NCBI GenBank assembly: GCA_029204225.1
Contig: CM055095.1
Span: 23,603,641-23,667,640 of the forward strand
Source of the DNA: Diphasiastrum complanatum
Lineage: Eukaryota > Streptophyta > Lycopodiopsida > Lycopodiales > Lycopodiaceae
Length of the DNA stretch: 64,000 nt
Direction: 5' to 3'
How positions within the stretch are numbered: the stretch's first letter is position 1; each line of letters opens with the position of its first letter. Below are positions 12,251 to 22,939 of this stretch, piece after piece. The notes beneath the pieces are model-generated. The model made no database searches, was not told the DNA's origin, and worked only from the letters and a program-made list of their open reading frames with translations. Made by a program: the position numbers and the translations under genes.

Positions 12251-13076
12251 GATCGTCGTGGTGGCAAGACTTGACGGTCATTTACGGAAGTCTTAGAAAA
12301 GCTTTCGCCATTGCGGATGACGTCAACTATTACGAAAAATTCGTGAGCTGCAAAATGGGAAATAAGAATTTACACTCTTATATTCAGGAATTCATGAATC
12401 TCTGAAATCGAGTTCCATCATTTGATCCAAAATTGGCATCCTGGATCAAGGCTAAAAAGGTAAATCTGTGTTTCATTTGTAACAAGCTTGGGCATATGAT
12501 GAAATTTTGTCCGAAAAGAAAGAAACATGTGGCACAGTTGATCGAAGTCCCTGGTGGTAAAGGTAAAACTTTGGAAATTAACTTGTGTGATTGTGAGTGT
12601 GAATGTTCTTTTAGTATTGCTTCTTTCTTGCCTAGATTTCAAATAAAAGAGAAAACTATTTGAGGATGTGACATATTCAACTTAGTAAATCACCTCGGGG
12701 CGCTCCTGTCCTTCTGAAAGGAGAAGGATGGAAGTTTTCGAATGAGTGTGGATTACATAGCAAATTAAATACGGTGACTATTAAAAATAAATATCCATTA
12801 CCTAGGATGGATGACCTTGTAGATCGCTTAGGTGGGACTAAAGACTTCACTAAGATAGATCTTAGAACAGGGTACCATCAGATAAGAATTAAGTCGGAAG
12901 ATGTGTGAAAGATTGGATTTTGTATAAAATTTGGCCATTACGAGTTCTTAGTGTTGCCTTTTGGATTAATGAACGCTCCAACAACGTTCCAGCAAATGAT
13001 GAACAATGTATCTCGTCAATATTTGGAGAAGTTTGTGATAGTGTTTCTAGATGATATTCTCGTCTACAGTAAGACC
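12251..13076 (+). pseudogene. Gypsy retrotransposon remnant: gag zinc knuckle and reverse transcriptase
   Basis: The first part (about 12250-12660) is gag-like and ends in a CCHC zinc knuckle, CFICNKLGHMMKFC (about 12470-12512; C-x2-C-x4-H-x4-C). The second part (about 12690-13074) is Gypsy reverse transcriptase: [44 protein letters not shown] and the catalytic [14 protein letters not shown] at about 12906-12908 interrupts RT where a tryptophan codon would be expected, and a stop breaks gag at about 12402. Protease and the front of RT are missing between the parts. RT stops abruptly after VYSKT, exactly where another repeat family begins (13077), so an insertion or deletion cut it there. Confidence 0.88.
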
Positions 13077-13165
13077 ATAGATGCACTGCGTTTCCAAAAC
13101 GCGTTTCAGAAACGCATTTCTTAAATTTTCAAAAAAAATTCCAGAAACGTTTTTTTTATATATAT
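13077..13165. mobile_element. Terminus of the GTTCCGGAACG-rich repeat family (locus 2)
   Basis: Starts ATAGATGCACTGCG and continues with GTTTCCAAAACGCGTTTCAG, GAAACGC and an A-rich stretch. The first bases are an inverted match to the terminus at 11114 and resemble the CCATAGATGC(G)TCCCG end of the fold-back element near 46229. It truncates the Gypsy RT on its left side. Confidence 0.45.
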
Positions 13166-13343
13166 ATTTTCGGGTGCAGGATGGTCTAGTTCAGGTGCAT
13201 TAATCCATGTTGGGTTCTGTCAAGGATAAAAATTCAAAACTAACCTCTAGTCTGTTTGTTACGATCACAGATGGTCCCAGTAAGTGTGTTTTCGCTCAGG
13301 GAGTTGGAAGGCCAAGTCATGAAGAAAGAGGCCTTAGCGTCGG

Positions 13344-13430
13344 AGCCGGGGTCTACCGGCAGCCCCCGGACCCTACCGTTGGGGGGCGTTGCCCCCCAAA
13401 CCGCCCCCCAGACCCCCGAACCCCCCGAGC
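13344..13430. repeat. GC-rich block with a perfect hairpin
   Basis: A G/C-rich island in AT-rich surroundings. It contains a perfect inverted repeat, stem TTGGGGGGC with GCCCCCCAA and loop GTT (13379-13399), flanked by C-rich runs. Such blocks occur in plant LTR retroelements, but no element is otherwise identified here. Confidence 0.6.
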
Positions 13431-13910
13431 ATTTATTGAAAACCAGAGCAAATAACAGCCAAATAGCTATTGAAAATAAGATCACCATGAGTAGAGACAT
13501 TGTGAGATGCAAAAGCATACAACCAATAGAGGGACTCATCAGCTGTCAGACCCACGCAGACATCAACATCACCTACGACGACGATTATTATCATCATCAC
13601 CATCATTGTCAGACTTTCTCTCAACTCAACTTACAAACAATAGTGTACCATACACAGATCGATCTCAAATCTCAAACTTTATTCAATTCTCAGCAAGTCC
13701 ATAGCATGAACAAGCAAGAAAGCCTATGAAGCTGGCTGCCTTGTCTCCTCCTGCTGCATAGAAAGTGATGAGGATTTCCTCTCTCTAGGCTCACTTATAC
13801 ACACCCCTTAACCATGACACATCCTAACGCCACCACATGGCAAACTCCATGCACATTCGACAGTTGCCACCTGGCAATACCCTGAGAAATAGACAAGTAG
13901 GTACACTGAC

Positions 13911-14060
13911 ATGTGTCACTCATACACTAGACCAAGTGTCCCAGTGACCATATGACACGTGTCATGTTTGACCAACCAACCCTAATGTGTCACTCATACA
14001 CTGAACCAAGAGTCCCAGCAAGCATATGATGACACATTCTTGTTGACCAATCAACCCTAT
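13911..14060. repeat. Two-copy tandem repeat, period about 74 bp
   Basis: ATGTGTCACTCATACACT, ACCAAG, GTCCCAG, CATATGA and TTGACCAA(C/T)CAACCCTA recur in the same order in 13911-13984 and 13985-14060, with several substitutions and small indels. Confidence 0.85.
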
Positions 14061-14520
14061 CCTACTTTTTAGGAGGCCAATGTAGTCACTCCTAATTTAT
14101 GACCAAGTACCCTAAACCAAAGCATCACATGCGACTCTGAGGTCCAGTAGCTCTAATTACAGATTATTAGCAATTTACTTAAAAAGGTCACCACAAGCCG
14201 GTGACTTAGCCATTTCAAAAATCACAAAATGTACATTTGTCTATGAAAACTGTAAATAACAAGGATAGAGAGTAAAAGTTGTAACGATCATCCTCATCAT
14301 CATCATTAGCAATAGTTACTAATACTATCACATCCTTTTTTAGTAGAATGTCTTGAAAACATTTAAATGATTCTTATAGCAATAAGATGACTTATGTATT
14401 CAATTGATGTATCTATTTCATCAATTTGTCATGGATATGTATTTTATGCGCCCTACTAATTAGAACTTGACATGCACTTCAAATCTTATGTACTTTTTGG
14501 TATTTCAAAGACATTAATAA

Positions 14521-14730
<210 letters not shown>

Positions 14731-14795
<65 letters not shown>
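14731..14795. repeat. (TC)n microsatellite, about 64 bp
   Basis: Second TC dinucleotide run, between the two copies of the 113-bp repeat. The repeat plus TC tract behaves as a unit of about 176 bp. Confidence 0.97.
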
Positions 14796-14799
<4 letters not shown>

Positions 14800-14907
14800 T
14801 TGCAACAGGTGAGGAGCATGAGGAGAACTTCAAGCATGTGCCATGAATTGAACAGAAGCTTCATGAGAAAAGACCATTACCTGATCTCAAATATGAATGT
14901 TTCCTAC
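14795..14907. repeat. 113-bp direct repeat, inner copy overlapping the 3' end of the LeuRS CDS
   Basis: Near-identical to 14619-14731. Its last 21 bases (14887-14907) contain the stop codon and last sense codons of the leucyl-tRNA synthetase gene on the minus strand. Confidence 0.95.
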
Positions 14908-17900
14908 ACCATCTTGTATAAGTGTGCTGTCAGCAACAAATACTGCAACAGGATTACCAGGAAAAGGTGGCGACTGTCTTAAATGTGAAACTTGTGCACC
15001 AGCCCTGGCAACTGCATCTGCATCTGTAATAGAATAAATGGCTACATGAAGAAGCCCTAATTGTCTCTTTATAAGTTCTACGTTCTCTTCCAACACTTGC
15101 AACTCTTCAAATGGAAGCTTCAACTCGAGCGCCTGAGGGCCAACAGAAAGAGTTTCATCCTTCTTGAATTTGATAAAAGGCATGCACTGCTTCAGTACTT
15201 GCTTAGAATTGATCGATTGACCAATTGTACTATCTTTGAGGACAGCCATAATCTCTTCGTGTGGTGAAAATGCTTGAGAACTATAGTCATAATGAGCTTG
15301 TAAGATCTTTAGGCACTCTTCTTTCCAGCCCTCATATTTCTCTCCAACAAAGATTAATGCAGCTACGGGCTTTAATGAAGCAGTTTCAACAACATCAGCT
15401 CCACTTTTTTTACCTTTCTTGGGCCCAGCTAACTGTTTTTGAAGAACCTTGCGAATATCTATTATCACATCCTGTAAGTACTTGTTGGCACGTTGAAGCA
15501 TGGGATTGGGAGGATTTGCAGCTGGCCAACCTGCCACAACTGCAAAACCATTCTTGTTTAACAAATCTTTCCAGACATACTCTGCATAGTGGGGGCAAAT
15601 AGGTGTTAGTAACCTTGTCTGTACATCAATAAACCTCAAAACAAGATCTGCACGCATTCCGCCTAGACCACAGGACAGCCTGTATTCATCTCGAGCAGTC
15701 TGGAGGTCATAAAAGCCCGATTTCAAGGCATCCCTGAACATCAATGAATTGTAATTTTGCTCAGTAATCGAAATGGCAATATTTATCTCGTTGTCAAATA
15801 CTCGATCTGCAAAAGTAGATGCAGGCCCGGTTCTCAGCGACGACTGTGCAGCAAAAACCTCTTCTATCCATGTAAGCTCTTTTGTAAGACGAAGAATGGC
15901 AGCATTTGCTGTTTCAAAGACAAAATTTGCATCATCAGTAGTATCTCCTGCGTCAGCCAGGGCAAACCTTGTGGCATCCGCTGAGAACTCTTCAATAGAT
16001 TGTTTAAGCGTGCAGAAGTTGCCAGTGGATTTGGACATCTTCTCAGAGTTCAGCATGATCATTCCATTGCATCTAAAGGCCTTTGGCCATCTGTCTTTGG
16101 TAAATAAAGCCGTATGGTTATAGATGCTAAATGTCAGATGGTTGTTTATCAAGTCCTTCCCAGATACCCGCAAATCCACTGGATACCAGAATTCAAATTC
16201 GCGTCTCATTCTTTGCAAAATACTCAAGGGAATACTACTGCGTGGAATAGGTCCCCTTCCAAAAACGTAGTTCCATACAGCAGAAGTCATCTGTTCAGGT
16301 TTAATCACACCTTTTGCATCACCAAAAAGGTTCCCATTCTGTAGAATGTGTGCAATAGTGTAGTAGGCCATGTAGATTGTAGAATCGGATAGTGACTCGA
16401 CCAGAAACTGAGGGTCCCAAGGAAGCCGAGTACCAAGACCGAACGATCTTGAGCATGCCCACTGGTTGAGCCAGCCAAGTGTATGTTCAAATCCATGTCG
16501 TGTCTCATCACTGTACAAATTCATCTCTGACAGACATTCTTCCGCCTTGGTTTTCCATTCATCTTCACCGTAAGTTAGGTACCATTGGTCAGTCAGTGCA
16601 ACAACACACTCATCTCCAGATCTAGACATGACTTTTTTCTCAGGTTCACTGTAAATCACTGCTTCTCCCCTCTCAATCAGCAACTTCTTAATAAGGGGTT
16701 TGGCCTCTTGCACCTTCATTCCCTTAAATTCCCCAACCAACATACTCCCTTCTGTAAAGCCTTTCAAATATGTCTGCTTCTTTGCTTCAGCAAGCTTTTC
16801 TTTATCATTCTGACTCTTAATCTTCAGGTCAATACAAACTTTCTCAGCTGCCTTGTCTCCAAATTCAGGAATATTTATGATAGGAATCAAATCAAAGGGA
16901 AGAACCCATTCGTCTTTGACACCAAATTTTGCACGTAGAGCTGGCTTTGTCTTCAAATCAGAGAGGGCCATATAGTCATCGGGTGAATCACTAGGTACAC
17001 TTGTCACAATTCCAGTCCCCTTATCAGTAAGGATTGTCAGCATTGGCAAGGCATAGATAACAGAGTTGAAGGCAAGTGGTGAAACAAGGGGGACTCCTAT
17101 CAAATCATGCCCTGTTAAATCCAGGAGAGACGTAGGTTTCAGTGGAACTCTGGACAAATGCTGGTAAGCAAGGTTAAGAGATGCCCTTTCAGTGACAATA
17201 AAAACTTCTTCATCACTAATCTCAAAAGCTCCATATCGTCCATCAGGAAGCACCCAAGCATTCGTCTGCCCGTACATTGTTTCTGGCCTAAGTGTGGCTG
17301 CAGCCAAGAACACCCTCTTTGTCTCAAGTGTCTTCAGCTTTCCAGTCAATGGGGATTTCACTTGCATTTTAATAAGCGTGTACTCCTGTGGCAGCACCCC
17401 TTCACCAGAGGCTCTATCATGGTCAGCACACGGCTGCTTGTCCAAGGGGGAAAATATGGTATATCGCATATCTTTCACAATCTTCCCCTGATCTTTTAGC
17501 ATTTGCAATTGCCATCTTACAAAAGAATCATAGAAAGGATTCATGTCTGTCGTGATAAAAGAACGACGCCAATCACACCCAAGTCCAAAGGCCTTCAAGT
17601 CACTCTTAGCAATGAGTGGAAAATACTGCAGCCAATGGTATGGATCGCGAAATTTGACAATCTCTGAATCTGAAAGCCCTAGTGATTGCATAATTTGCCA
17701 TTGATATATGGCAGAACTTGTCTTTGAAGCAGCTTTGGATTTTTTGCTTTTGAATTTATCAGGTTCTGCATTTTCCACATTATCTTGTTTACTCGTAATT
17801 CCTAAAGGCATCCCCTCAGCAGTTTCTTCTTCTTTCTTGTCGCCGTCATCTTTGGGAAACACTGGGGGGTTTCCAAATTGTGTGATCTCGCGATCAAGCT

Positions 17901-18249
17901 TGTCGGCACATGCTTTTATGGGCATTCCTGTGCAATGAAATCCCATGGGCATGAGTCCCTTGTATCCTTGTAGACGCTTAAATGCGACTGCAAACTCCGC
18001 CTTCGAAAGTGAAAAGGCATGACCGAGATGAAGAGCTCCATTCATGTAGGGATAAGGAAAGGTTGCAAAATACTTCTTCCGATCCATGAAAGAAAGTTCT
18101 TCAACAGGTGCATCGAGCTCAAAAACTCTAGCATCTTCCCATCGCTGTTGCACGGCTTCCTGAATCTGGAGCAGCCAATCCCGCCTTGCATAACTTTTGA
18201 TGCCATCTGCACGGCTTTTTATCCCCTCCAATGGGGATACAGCAGCCAT
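14887..18249 (-). CDS. LARS: Cytosolic leucyl-tRNA synthetase, intronless coding sequence
   Basis: Class Ia aminoacyl-tRNA synthetase that attaches leucine to tRNA-Leu with ATP for cytosolic translation. The 1120-residue frame is uninterrupted. Seen: the HIGH signature as HLGH at residues 74-77 after FPYPYMNGA; editing (CP1) domain blocks TLRPETMYGQTN (from 319) and GTGIVTSVPSDSPDD (411-425); the eukaryotic WACSRSFGLGTRLPW block; and the KMSKS loop at 737-741. Length and motif spacing match eukaryotic cytosolic enzymes, not the shorter bacterial or organellar type. The start MAAVSPLEG is the first Met of the frame and shows no organelle transit peptide. A good acceptor-like sequence (TTTTCTCTACTTGTAG, minus strand, ending at 18269) just upstream suggests a spliced 5' leader. 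The last residues (about six codons and the stop) lie in a duplicated 113-bp segment followed by TC repeats, so the exact C-terminus and 3' UTR may be unusual. All key motifs are intact, so the gene is probably functional. Confidence 0.97.
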   Translation of the reverse strand: MAAVSPLEGIKSRADGIKSYARRDWLLQIQEAVQQRWEDARVFELDAPVEELSFMDRKKYFATFPYPYMNGALHLGHAFSLSKAEFAVAFKRLQGYKGLMPMGFHCTGMPIKACADKLDREITQFGNPPVFPKDDGDKKEEETAEGMPLGITSKQDNVENAEPDKFKSKKSKAASKTSSAIYQWQIMQSLGLSDSEIVKFRDPYHWLQYFPLIAKSDLKAFGLGCDWRRSFITTDMNPFYDSFVRWQLQMLKDQGKIVKDMRYTIFSPLDKQPCADHDRASGEGVLPQEYTLIKMQVKSPLTGKLKTLETKRVFLAAATLRPETMYGQTNAWVLPDGRYGAFEISDEEVFIVTERASLNLAYQHLSRVPLKPTSLLDLTGHDLIGVPLVSPLAFNSVIYALPMLTILTDKGTGIVTSVPSDSPDDYMALSDLKTKPALRAKFGVKDEWVLPFDLIPIINIPEFGDKAAEKVCIDLKIKSQNDKEKLAEAKKQTYLKGFTEGSMLVGEFKGMKVQEAKPLIKKLLIERGEAVIYSEPEKKVMSRSGDECVVALTDQWYLTYGEDEWKTKAEECLSEMNLYSDETRHGFEHTLGWLNQWACSRSFGLGTRLPWDPQFLVESLSDSTIYMAYYTIAHILQNGNLFGDAKGVIKPEQMTSAVWNYVFGRGPIPRSSIPLSILQRMRREFEFWYPVDLRVSGKDLINNHLTFSIYNHTALFTKDRWPKAFRCNGMIMLNSEKMSKSTGNFCTLKQSIEEFSADATRFALADAGDTTDDANFVFETANAAILRLTKELTWIEEVFAAQSSLRTGPASTFADRVFDNEINIAISITEQNYNSLMFRDALKSGFYDLQTARDEYRLSCGLGGMRADLVLRFIDVQTRLLTPICPHYAEYVWKDLLNKNGFAVVAGWPAANPPNPMLQRANKYLQDVIIDIRKVLQKQLAGPKKGKKSGADVVETASLKPVAALIFVGEKYEGWKEECLKILQAHYDYSSQAFSPHEEIMAVLKDSTIGQSINSKQVLKQCMPFIKFKKDETLSVGPQALELKLPFEELQVLEENVELIKRQLGLLHVAIYSITDADAVARAGAQVSHLRQSPPFPGNPVAVFVADSTLIQDGVGNIHI

Positions 18250-18872
18250 CTCAGCAAACCCTAGCAGCTACAAGTAGAGAAAATGCCCTCACTTAGACCA
18301 TCTGTCAACACACGTTCATGATACTTCTATCCATTTCAGTCATCCTTCAGCAATCAGTTTAAACTTCTCGTGACTGCTCAGACATGAGATTACCAAGCTA
18401 AGGCTAAAAATCATAAAACGATCTACTTTTTATGTGCTGCAAAAATATTGAGCTCGAGGGTTTTAATAATGGAAGAGAAGCAAGGCACACTCATAGGCAG
18501 AGAGACAAGAACCCACTAACCTGATCAGAAATTTATGTGATAAAAGCCGCCCAGCCACAAAGTTTACTTTCAAAATATGCTCCAACCCCAGAGAATGCAC
18601 TAGATATATTTACGACTTCAAATGAAAGTAGAGAGAGAAAACTACTTTTGCAAAGTTTTAAGGCTCCAAGTGCCAATGCGTCTGCTTCGTCACAGCCTCC
18701 GGTGCTATCCGCACCTCAAATCATTTCTCTGTGTAAATGTGTATCTAAGTAAGTTTGCATAAATCCTGGAGAAAGCAGATGCAAGCTGCTTTTTCTTCTT
18801 TGCTGGCGTCCTATGACCAATTGCTCAACCTTGTGTGTTATAATGCGACATATTTGCTCACTCCTGCTTCTT
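18250..18872 (-). other. 5' leader region of the leucyl-tRNA synthetase gene
   Basis: No protein gene is visible. The minus strand has an acceptor-like polypyrimidine-AG just before the start codon (exon would begin at 18268), so part of this stretch may be a 5' UTR intron; the donor was not identified. A telo-box-like AAACCCTAG (plus strand) lies at 18257-18265, directly beside the start codon. Confidence 0.5.
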
Positions 18873-19167
18873 CACAAGATCAAGTACTACTGTCTACACT
18901 CCGTCATCCATCTCTCTTTCTCTCTCCCTCTATCTCTCTCCCCCCCCTCTATATATATCGATATTTCTCCTCCCCCAAACCCTAATCACAGAGAAACCCT
19001 AATTTCAGTGAACTCCTAACTTGACATTATTTATATTTTGAAGGTCACGCTTTGTAGAATTCCACAACACTCATGTTGTATCAAAATGACATTAGTTTTA
19101 TGGGATGAATTGTAACACACGTGTCCATCAAACACACCTTGTTAAATAGAGTTGGTTAAAACCCTAA
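18873..19167 (-). promoter_or_regulatory. Probable promoter: CT-rich tract, TATA-like element and telo-boxes
   Basis: Contains a CT-rich tract (about 18908-18950), a TATATATA element near 18950, and three exact AAACCCTAA telo-boxes (18977-18985, 18994-19002, 19159-19167). Known: telo-boxes are enriched near transcription starts of plant translation-machinery genes, which fits the synthetase. The TATA-like element could also serve the plus strand, but no plus-strand gene follows. Transcription start is inferred, not seen. Confidence 0.5.
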
Positions 19168-19384
19168 TCGCACGTGGACCAATCAAAATGGGCAAAACCC
19201 TTTTTGTTCATCAGTGCTGCTGACATTTTATCTCGTAAGTATTGGTGTCTATCCGTCTGATGATGCTACATTTTTTACTTTGACACGTGACAAGCATCTG
19301 AAAGTGCGGGTCAAAAAATTCAATGTGGTGTTGTTGTATAGCTACTCTTGTTAACCCGTTCACATGTTTTTTAAGTGTTCTTTT

Positions 19385-19425
<41 letters not shown>

Positions 19426-20102
19426 TGGGTTGTTGTGGGTCTTGAATGAGATTAGAACTTTTGACTAAATCTCAATCATGAACCCCAAACTTTCTCCTTT
19501 TTTTCAAGTTCCTTTGCATCACAAAAAGAGCCACTATATTAATGCATGCATCATCCGGTGAATGGATAGCATGTAAGGAGCCCCTTATTAAAAAGGCTTA
19601 TTTTTATTGTTGTAATTGTTAGTGGTACATATGCATTTCTATTGGAAGGCCACATGCCAAGGTAAAAAGGTGCCTTGGAAGGCAAGATATGTGTTGAGGA
19701 GCTATGAATTCTTACGGTCAAATGTCAAAACTCAACAAAATGGTTGGTCAAGGTCAAGGTGTGTTGAAGTAGCTATGAACTCTTACAAAGTCAAATCTCC
19801 GAATTACTCAACAAAATGGTTGGCCTTGCCTTGCAAAAGTTTATGGGGAATATAACATTGAAGGAAGTAATGCAGAAAATTTTAGATAATTTCACTTCAG
19901 CTGCAGGGATTCATATATTTTGATGGGCCACACTATTTTTCTAACACTTTGAAAGGTATGCAAATAGGACAAAGTGGAAATAACATATACTAGCTAAGGT
20001 TAACATCCACAAATAGCAAATAATACCATGTTGAAGGTTGAGGTCCAAGTATATCATATGCACTAGGTAACCTCCAACTAGCCGCTTGTTTTTAAACCTT
20101 CA
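19168..20102. other. Intergenic stretch, no gene supported
   Basis: No coding or RNA gene recognised. Contains T14 followed by a run of 29 G at 19395-19423. The high-coordinate end may hold a degraded or truncated remainder of the LTR that begins at 20562 on the minus strand. Confidence 0.6.
19395..19423. repeat. Poly-G run (29 G)
   Basis: Fourteen T directly followed by 29 G. The length is unreliable in most sequencing chemistries. Confidence 0.9.
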
Positions 20103-20562
20103 TGGCTATAGATAACTCTGATTGTTAAAAACTTTAGCTTGATTCAGCTAGTAGTATATATTTACAAGTGTCTTAAAAAAAAAAACTTACAAGCATTAAA
20201 TGTGATTTATGCCAGTCTTTGTATATGTACAAAGCAGGTAGCCGCCCTTGGGATATTTTAGTTGTCCAGTTGTTTTTAGGGTTAATAATAAATTGGCGAT
20301 GTCGATCTGCCACTGTTGCAAAAACCCCGAAAAACCCAAAGGTAGCCTTTAAATGGATTTCAAGGCAGTTTGATAACTATGTCGCATTTTTTCGAAGGGG
20401 CAAAAAAGGCAAAAAAGACGAAGGTGCTTGTTAAAAAATATTTTAAGGCAAAAACGAAGTTTGCAAAAATACAAAGGTTCGAAATATGTAGTCGGCCTTC
20501 GGTTGTTTTTCAGGATGCTCATTACTTGAACGATTGTTAAGGTTGAGCATTAAAATCTAACA
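20103..20562 (-). repeat. 3' LTR of Copia element C (apparently truncated)
   Basis: On the minus strand the LTR starts TGTTAGATTTTAA at 20562, directly after a polypurine tract AAGGGGGAG (20563-20571). It matches the 5' LTR of the same element at 24870-25553 over roughly 20103-20562, including GTCTTTGTATATGTACAAAG. Similarity fades near 20103, so the end is missing or replaced. Confidence 0.82.
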
Positions 20563-20571
20563 CTCCCCCTT

Positions 20572-20682
20572 AATGTGGATCCTGAAAAGCTTTGATCTTT
20601 ACATTTAACATATCGTTAAATCTGAGATGATGCTCCTTTGATAGAGCCTTTGTGACGTAATCTGCTGCCATGTAGTTTGTTA
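20572..20682 (-). pseudogene. C-terminal end of Copia element C pol
   Basis: The minus strand encodes AADYVTKALSKEHHLRF and a stop just before the polypurine tract. This is the conserved end of Copia RNase H (A-D-x-x-T-K-A/P-L). The upstream part of pol is cut off by insertion of Copia element D, whose LTR end lies at 20683. Confidence 0.8.
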
Positions 20683-20960
20683 TGTAGAAAACTAATATTG
20701 TCAATAATCAGATATGCAACATCAAGCATTCACCATAAGCAATCACCAAAGAAGCCGAAAGAAGAACACGCACTATCAATCTATCACACTGACACATATT
20801 GAATGTACAATGTACATATAAACCCTGAACCCTGATAGAGAGAGAGAACCTAGGAGTAGACTACTAGACAAGCCTACGGCTAGTTACAACTAGTAATAAA
20901 GTACATCGTAAACAGTAACTAAGAAGTGTAACAATGAAGTTTATCATTGATTTCTAACAC
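20683..20960 (-). repeat. 3' LTR of nested Copia element D, about 278 bp
   Basis: On the minus strand it begins TGTTAGAAATC at 20960, right after the purine-rich TTGAGGGAGAG, and ends TTTTCTACA at 20683. It has the TG...CA ends typical of LTRs. It follows the RNase H stop of element D by about 25 bases. No matching 5' LTR is found at the other end. Confidence 0.8.
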
Positions 20961-20983
20961 TCTCCCTCAATGATAAAATTGCA

Positions 20984-22812
20984 TTATTTCATTCCTAGTA
21001 GAGTACAAAACTTTTCAAATTTACATCTACATAATGACTTGGTAAAAATATTTGTCACTTGATCTTCAGATTTACAGAAAACAAGATCAATGGCTCCATC
21101 AAGAATTTTCTCTCGAACAAAATGATAATGTATTTCGATGTGCTTGGTTCGAGCATGTAAAACTGGATTTTTGGCAAGGTGAATGCAGCTTTGATTGTCC
21201 CAAGATATAGTAGTCGCATCCACTTGTGGTTGACCTAAATCCACAAGCAATCTTTGTAACCATACCGCTTCTTGTGCAACATTGCTGAGTGCTCGATATT
21301 CAGCTTCCGTCGAGGATAAGACTACTGTAGATTGTTTTTTGCTGTTCCATGAAACTGCAGCTGTACCATAACTGAATGTATGACCACTTGTAGATCTTAT
21401 GTCATCAATATTATCTGCCCAATCAGCATCTGTATATCCTATCAATATTGGCGCTTTAGGCTGATCATACTTCAAACCAAAATTCAATGTCCCTCGAATG
21501 TATCTGAGAATACGTTTAGCAGACTTCCAGTGTGTTTGACTAGGATATTGCATAAATTGACTAACAACACCAACAACATAAGAAATATCAGGTCATGTGT
21601 GTGTCAAATAAATCAAACTACCCACCAGCTGTCTATACAAATAAGCATCCGCTTTCTCAGATTCATCATATGCATTAAGCTTCGTGTTGACATCCATAGG
21701 TGTACTCAAAGGCTTACAATCCTCATATTGAACTTATAAAACAAATCTTGTGCATATTTGACCACATTTTCCTTTTGTCATACTTCAATGCCAAGACAAT
21801 AGTTCATCAATCCTAGATCGCTCATGTCAAAAGCATTGGAAAGATATGTTTTGATTCCATCAATTAAGCTCTCATTACTTCATGTAATAATCAAATCATC
21901 CATGTACAACACAATGAACACTATATCTGAATCTTGCCTTAGAATGTAAATATTAGGATCAGCATCACTCTTTACCATTTTCCTTCGCTTGAAGTGTTCA
22001 TCAATGCAAGAGTACCACGCCCGTGGTGCTTGCTTCAATCCATAAATAGCTTTGTTGAGCTTACAACAAGGTGCTCTCTCCCTGGTTCAATAAATCCTTG
22101 AGGTTGTACTAAGTACACCTCTTCATCCAACACTCCATTAGGAAAAGCAGATTTAACATCCATTTGCTGGATCTTCCAACCATAGAAAGCAGAAATAGCA
22201 ATGACAGAACGTATAGTTACCATCTTAGCTACGAGTGCAAAGGTTTCCTCAAAATCAATACCTTTCTGATGCTCAAATCCTCTCGCAACCAGCCATGCTC
22301 TGTATTTGTTGAGTTTCCCATTAGCTCCATATTTGATCTTGTATATCCATTTGCAAGTGATAGGCGTCTTACCATCAGGTAGCTCAACCAAGTTCCACGT
22401 CCTATTTTTTGATATAGCTTCCATTTCTGTTTCCATAGCTTCACGCCACTCCTTGTGCTCCTTTGCTTTATCAAAAGTTTTTGGTTCTTGAGCCTTGAGC
22501 ACAGAACTCATTAGGGCTAGATTCAACTCTAATCTTGCAAGAGGTTTTCGATTTCTACTTGATCTTCTAAGCTCTCCCTGCTCACTAGATTCGGGAGTAT
22601 CTCCCTTCACACCTTTCCTTGGATTTGTCCTTCTTGTATTTGCATTTCGAACTTGAAGCTCCATCCTTCACCTCGGCCCCCTTTCTTTGGTTGTCCTTGG
22701 ATGGATTGGTCTTCTTTTTGTAGCATCTTGAGGAAAAATATCCTCCCTTGCCACAAAGGTTGCACTTAGGATCCTTAATTTCCTTCAATAGGATGCCACC
22801 TATTGATGCCAT
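20984..22812 (-). pseudogene. Nested Copia element D: zinc knuckle joined to reverse transcriptase and RNase H
   Basis: From 22812 downward on the minus strand: a gag-like end with a degenerate knuckle (CNLCGKGGYFSSRC, the His replaced by Tyr), then, without protease or integrase, the pre-RT linker (RRSSRNRKPL) and RT (KWIYKIKYGANGKLNKYRAW, GIDFEETFALV, QQMDVKSAF). RT is broken by frameshifts from about 22060 to 21560. RNase H is intact at 21553-20984: YTDADWADNIDDIRSTSG, LSSTEAEYRAL, CIHLAKNPVLHARTKHIEIH, and TNIFTKSL near the end. The missing domains and frameshifts make it non-autonomous and dead. Confidence 0.9.
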
Positions 22813-22939
22813 GATAAGACAAAAACCTTGTGATATGATTCTAAATATAATTTGTGACTCTTAAGAGACTAGATATGAACATATTCATTAATCTAGAAGG
22901 ATCTATGAAAGAATCAATCTTCACACTATATATTTGAAG

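Noticed and set aside
15061..17938. Several open frames of 60-117 codons on the plus strand opposite the synthetase
   Set aside because: They lie opposite a conserved enzyme gene and have no conserved motifs of their own.
20219..20434. A repeated short frame starting MYMYK, also near 25210 and 61691
   Set aside because: It lies in Copia C LTR copies; its conservation reflects LTR homology, not protein selection.
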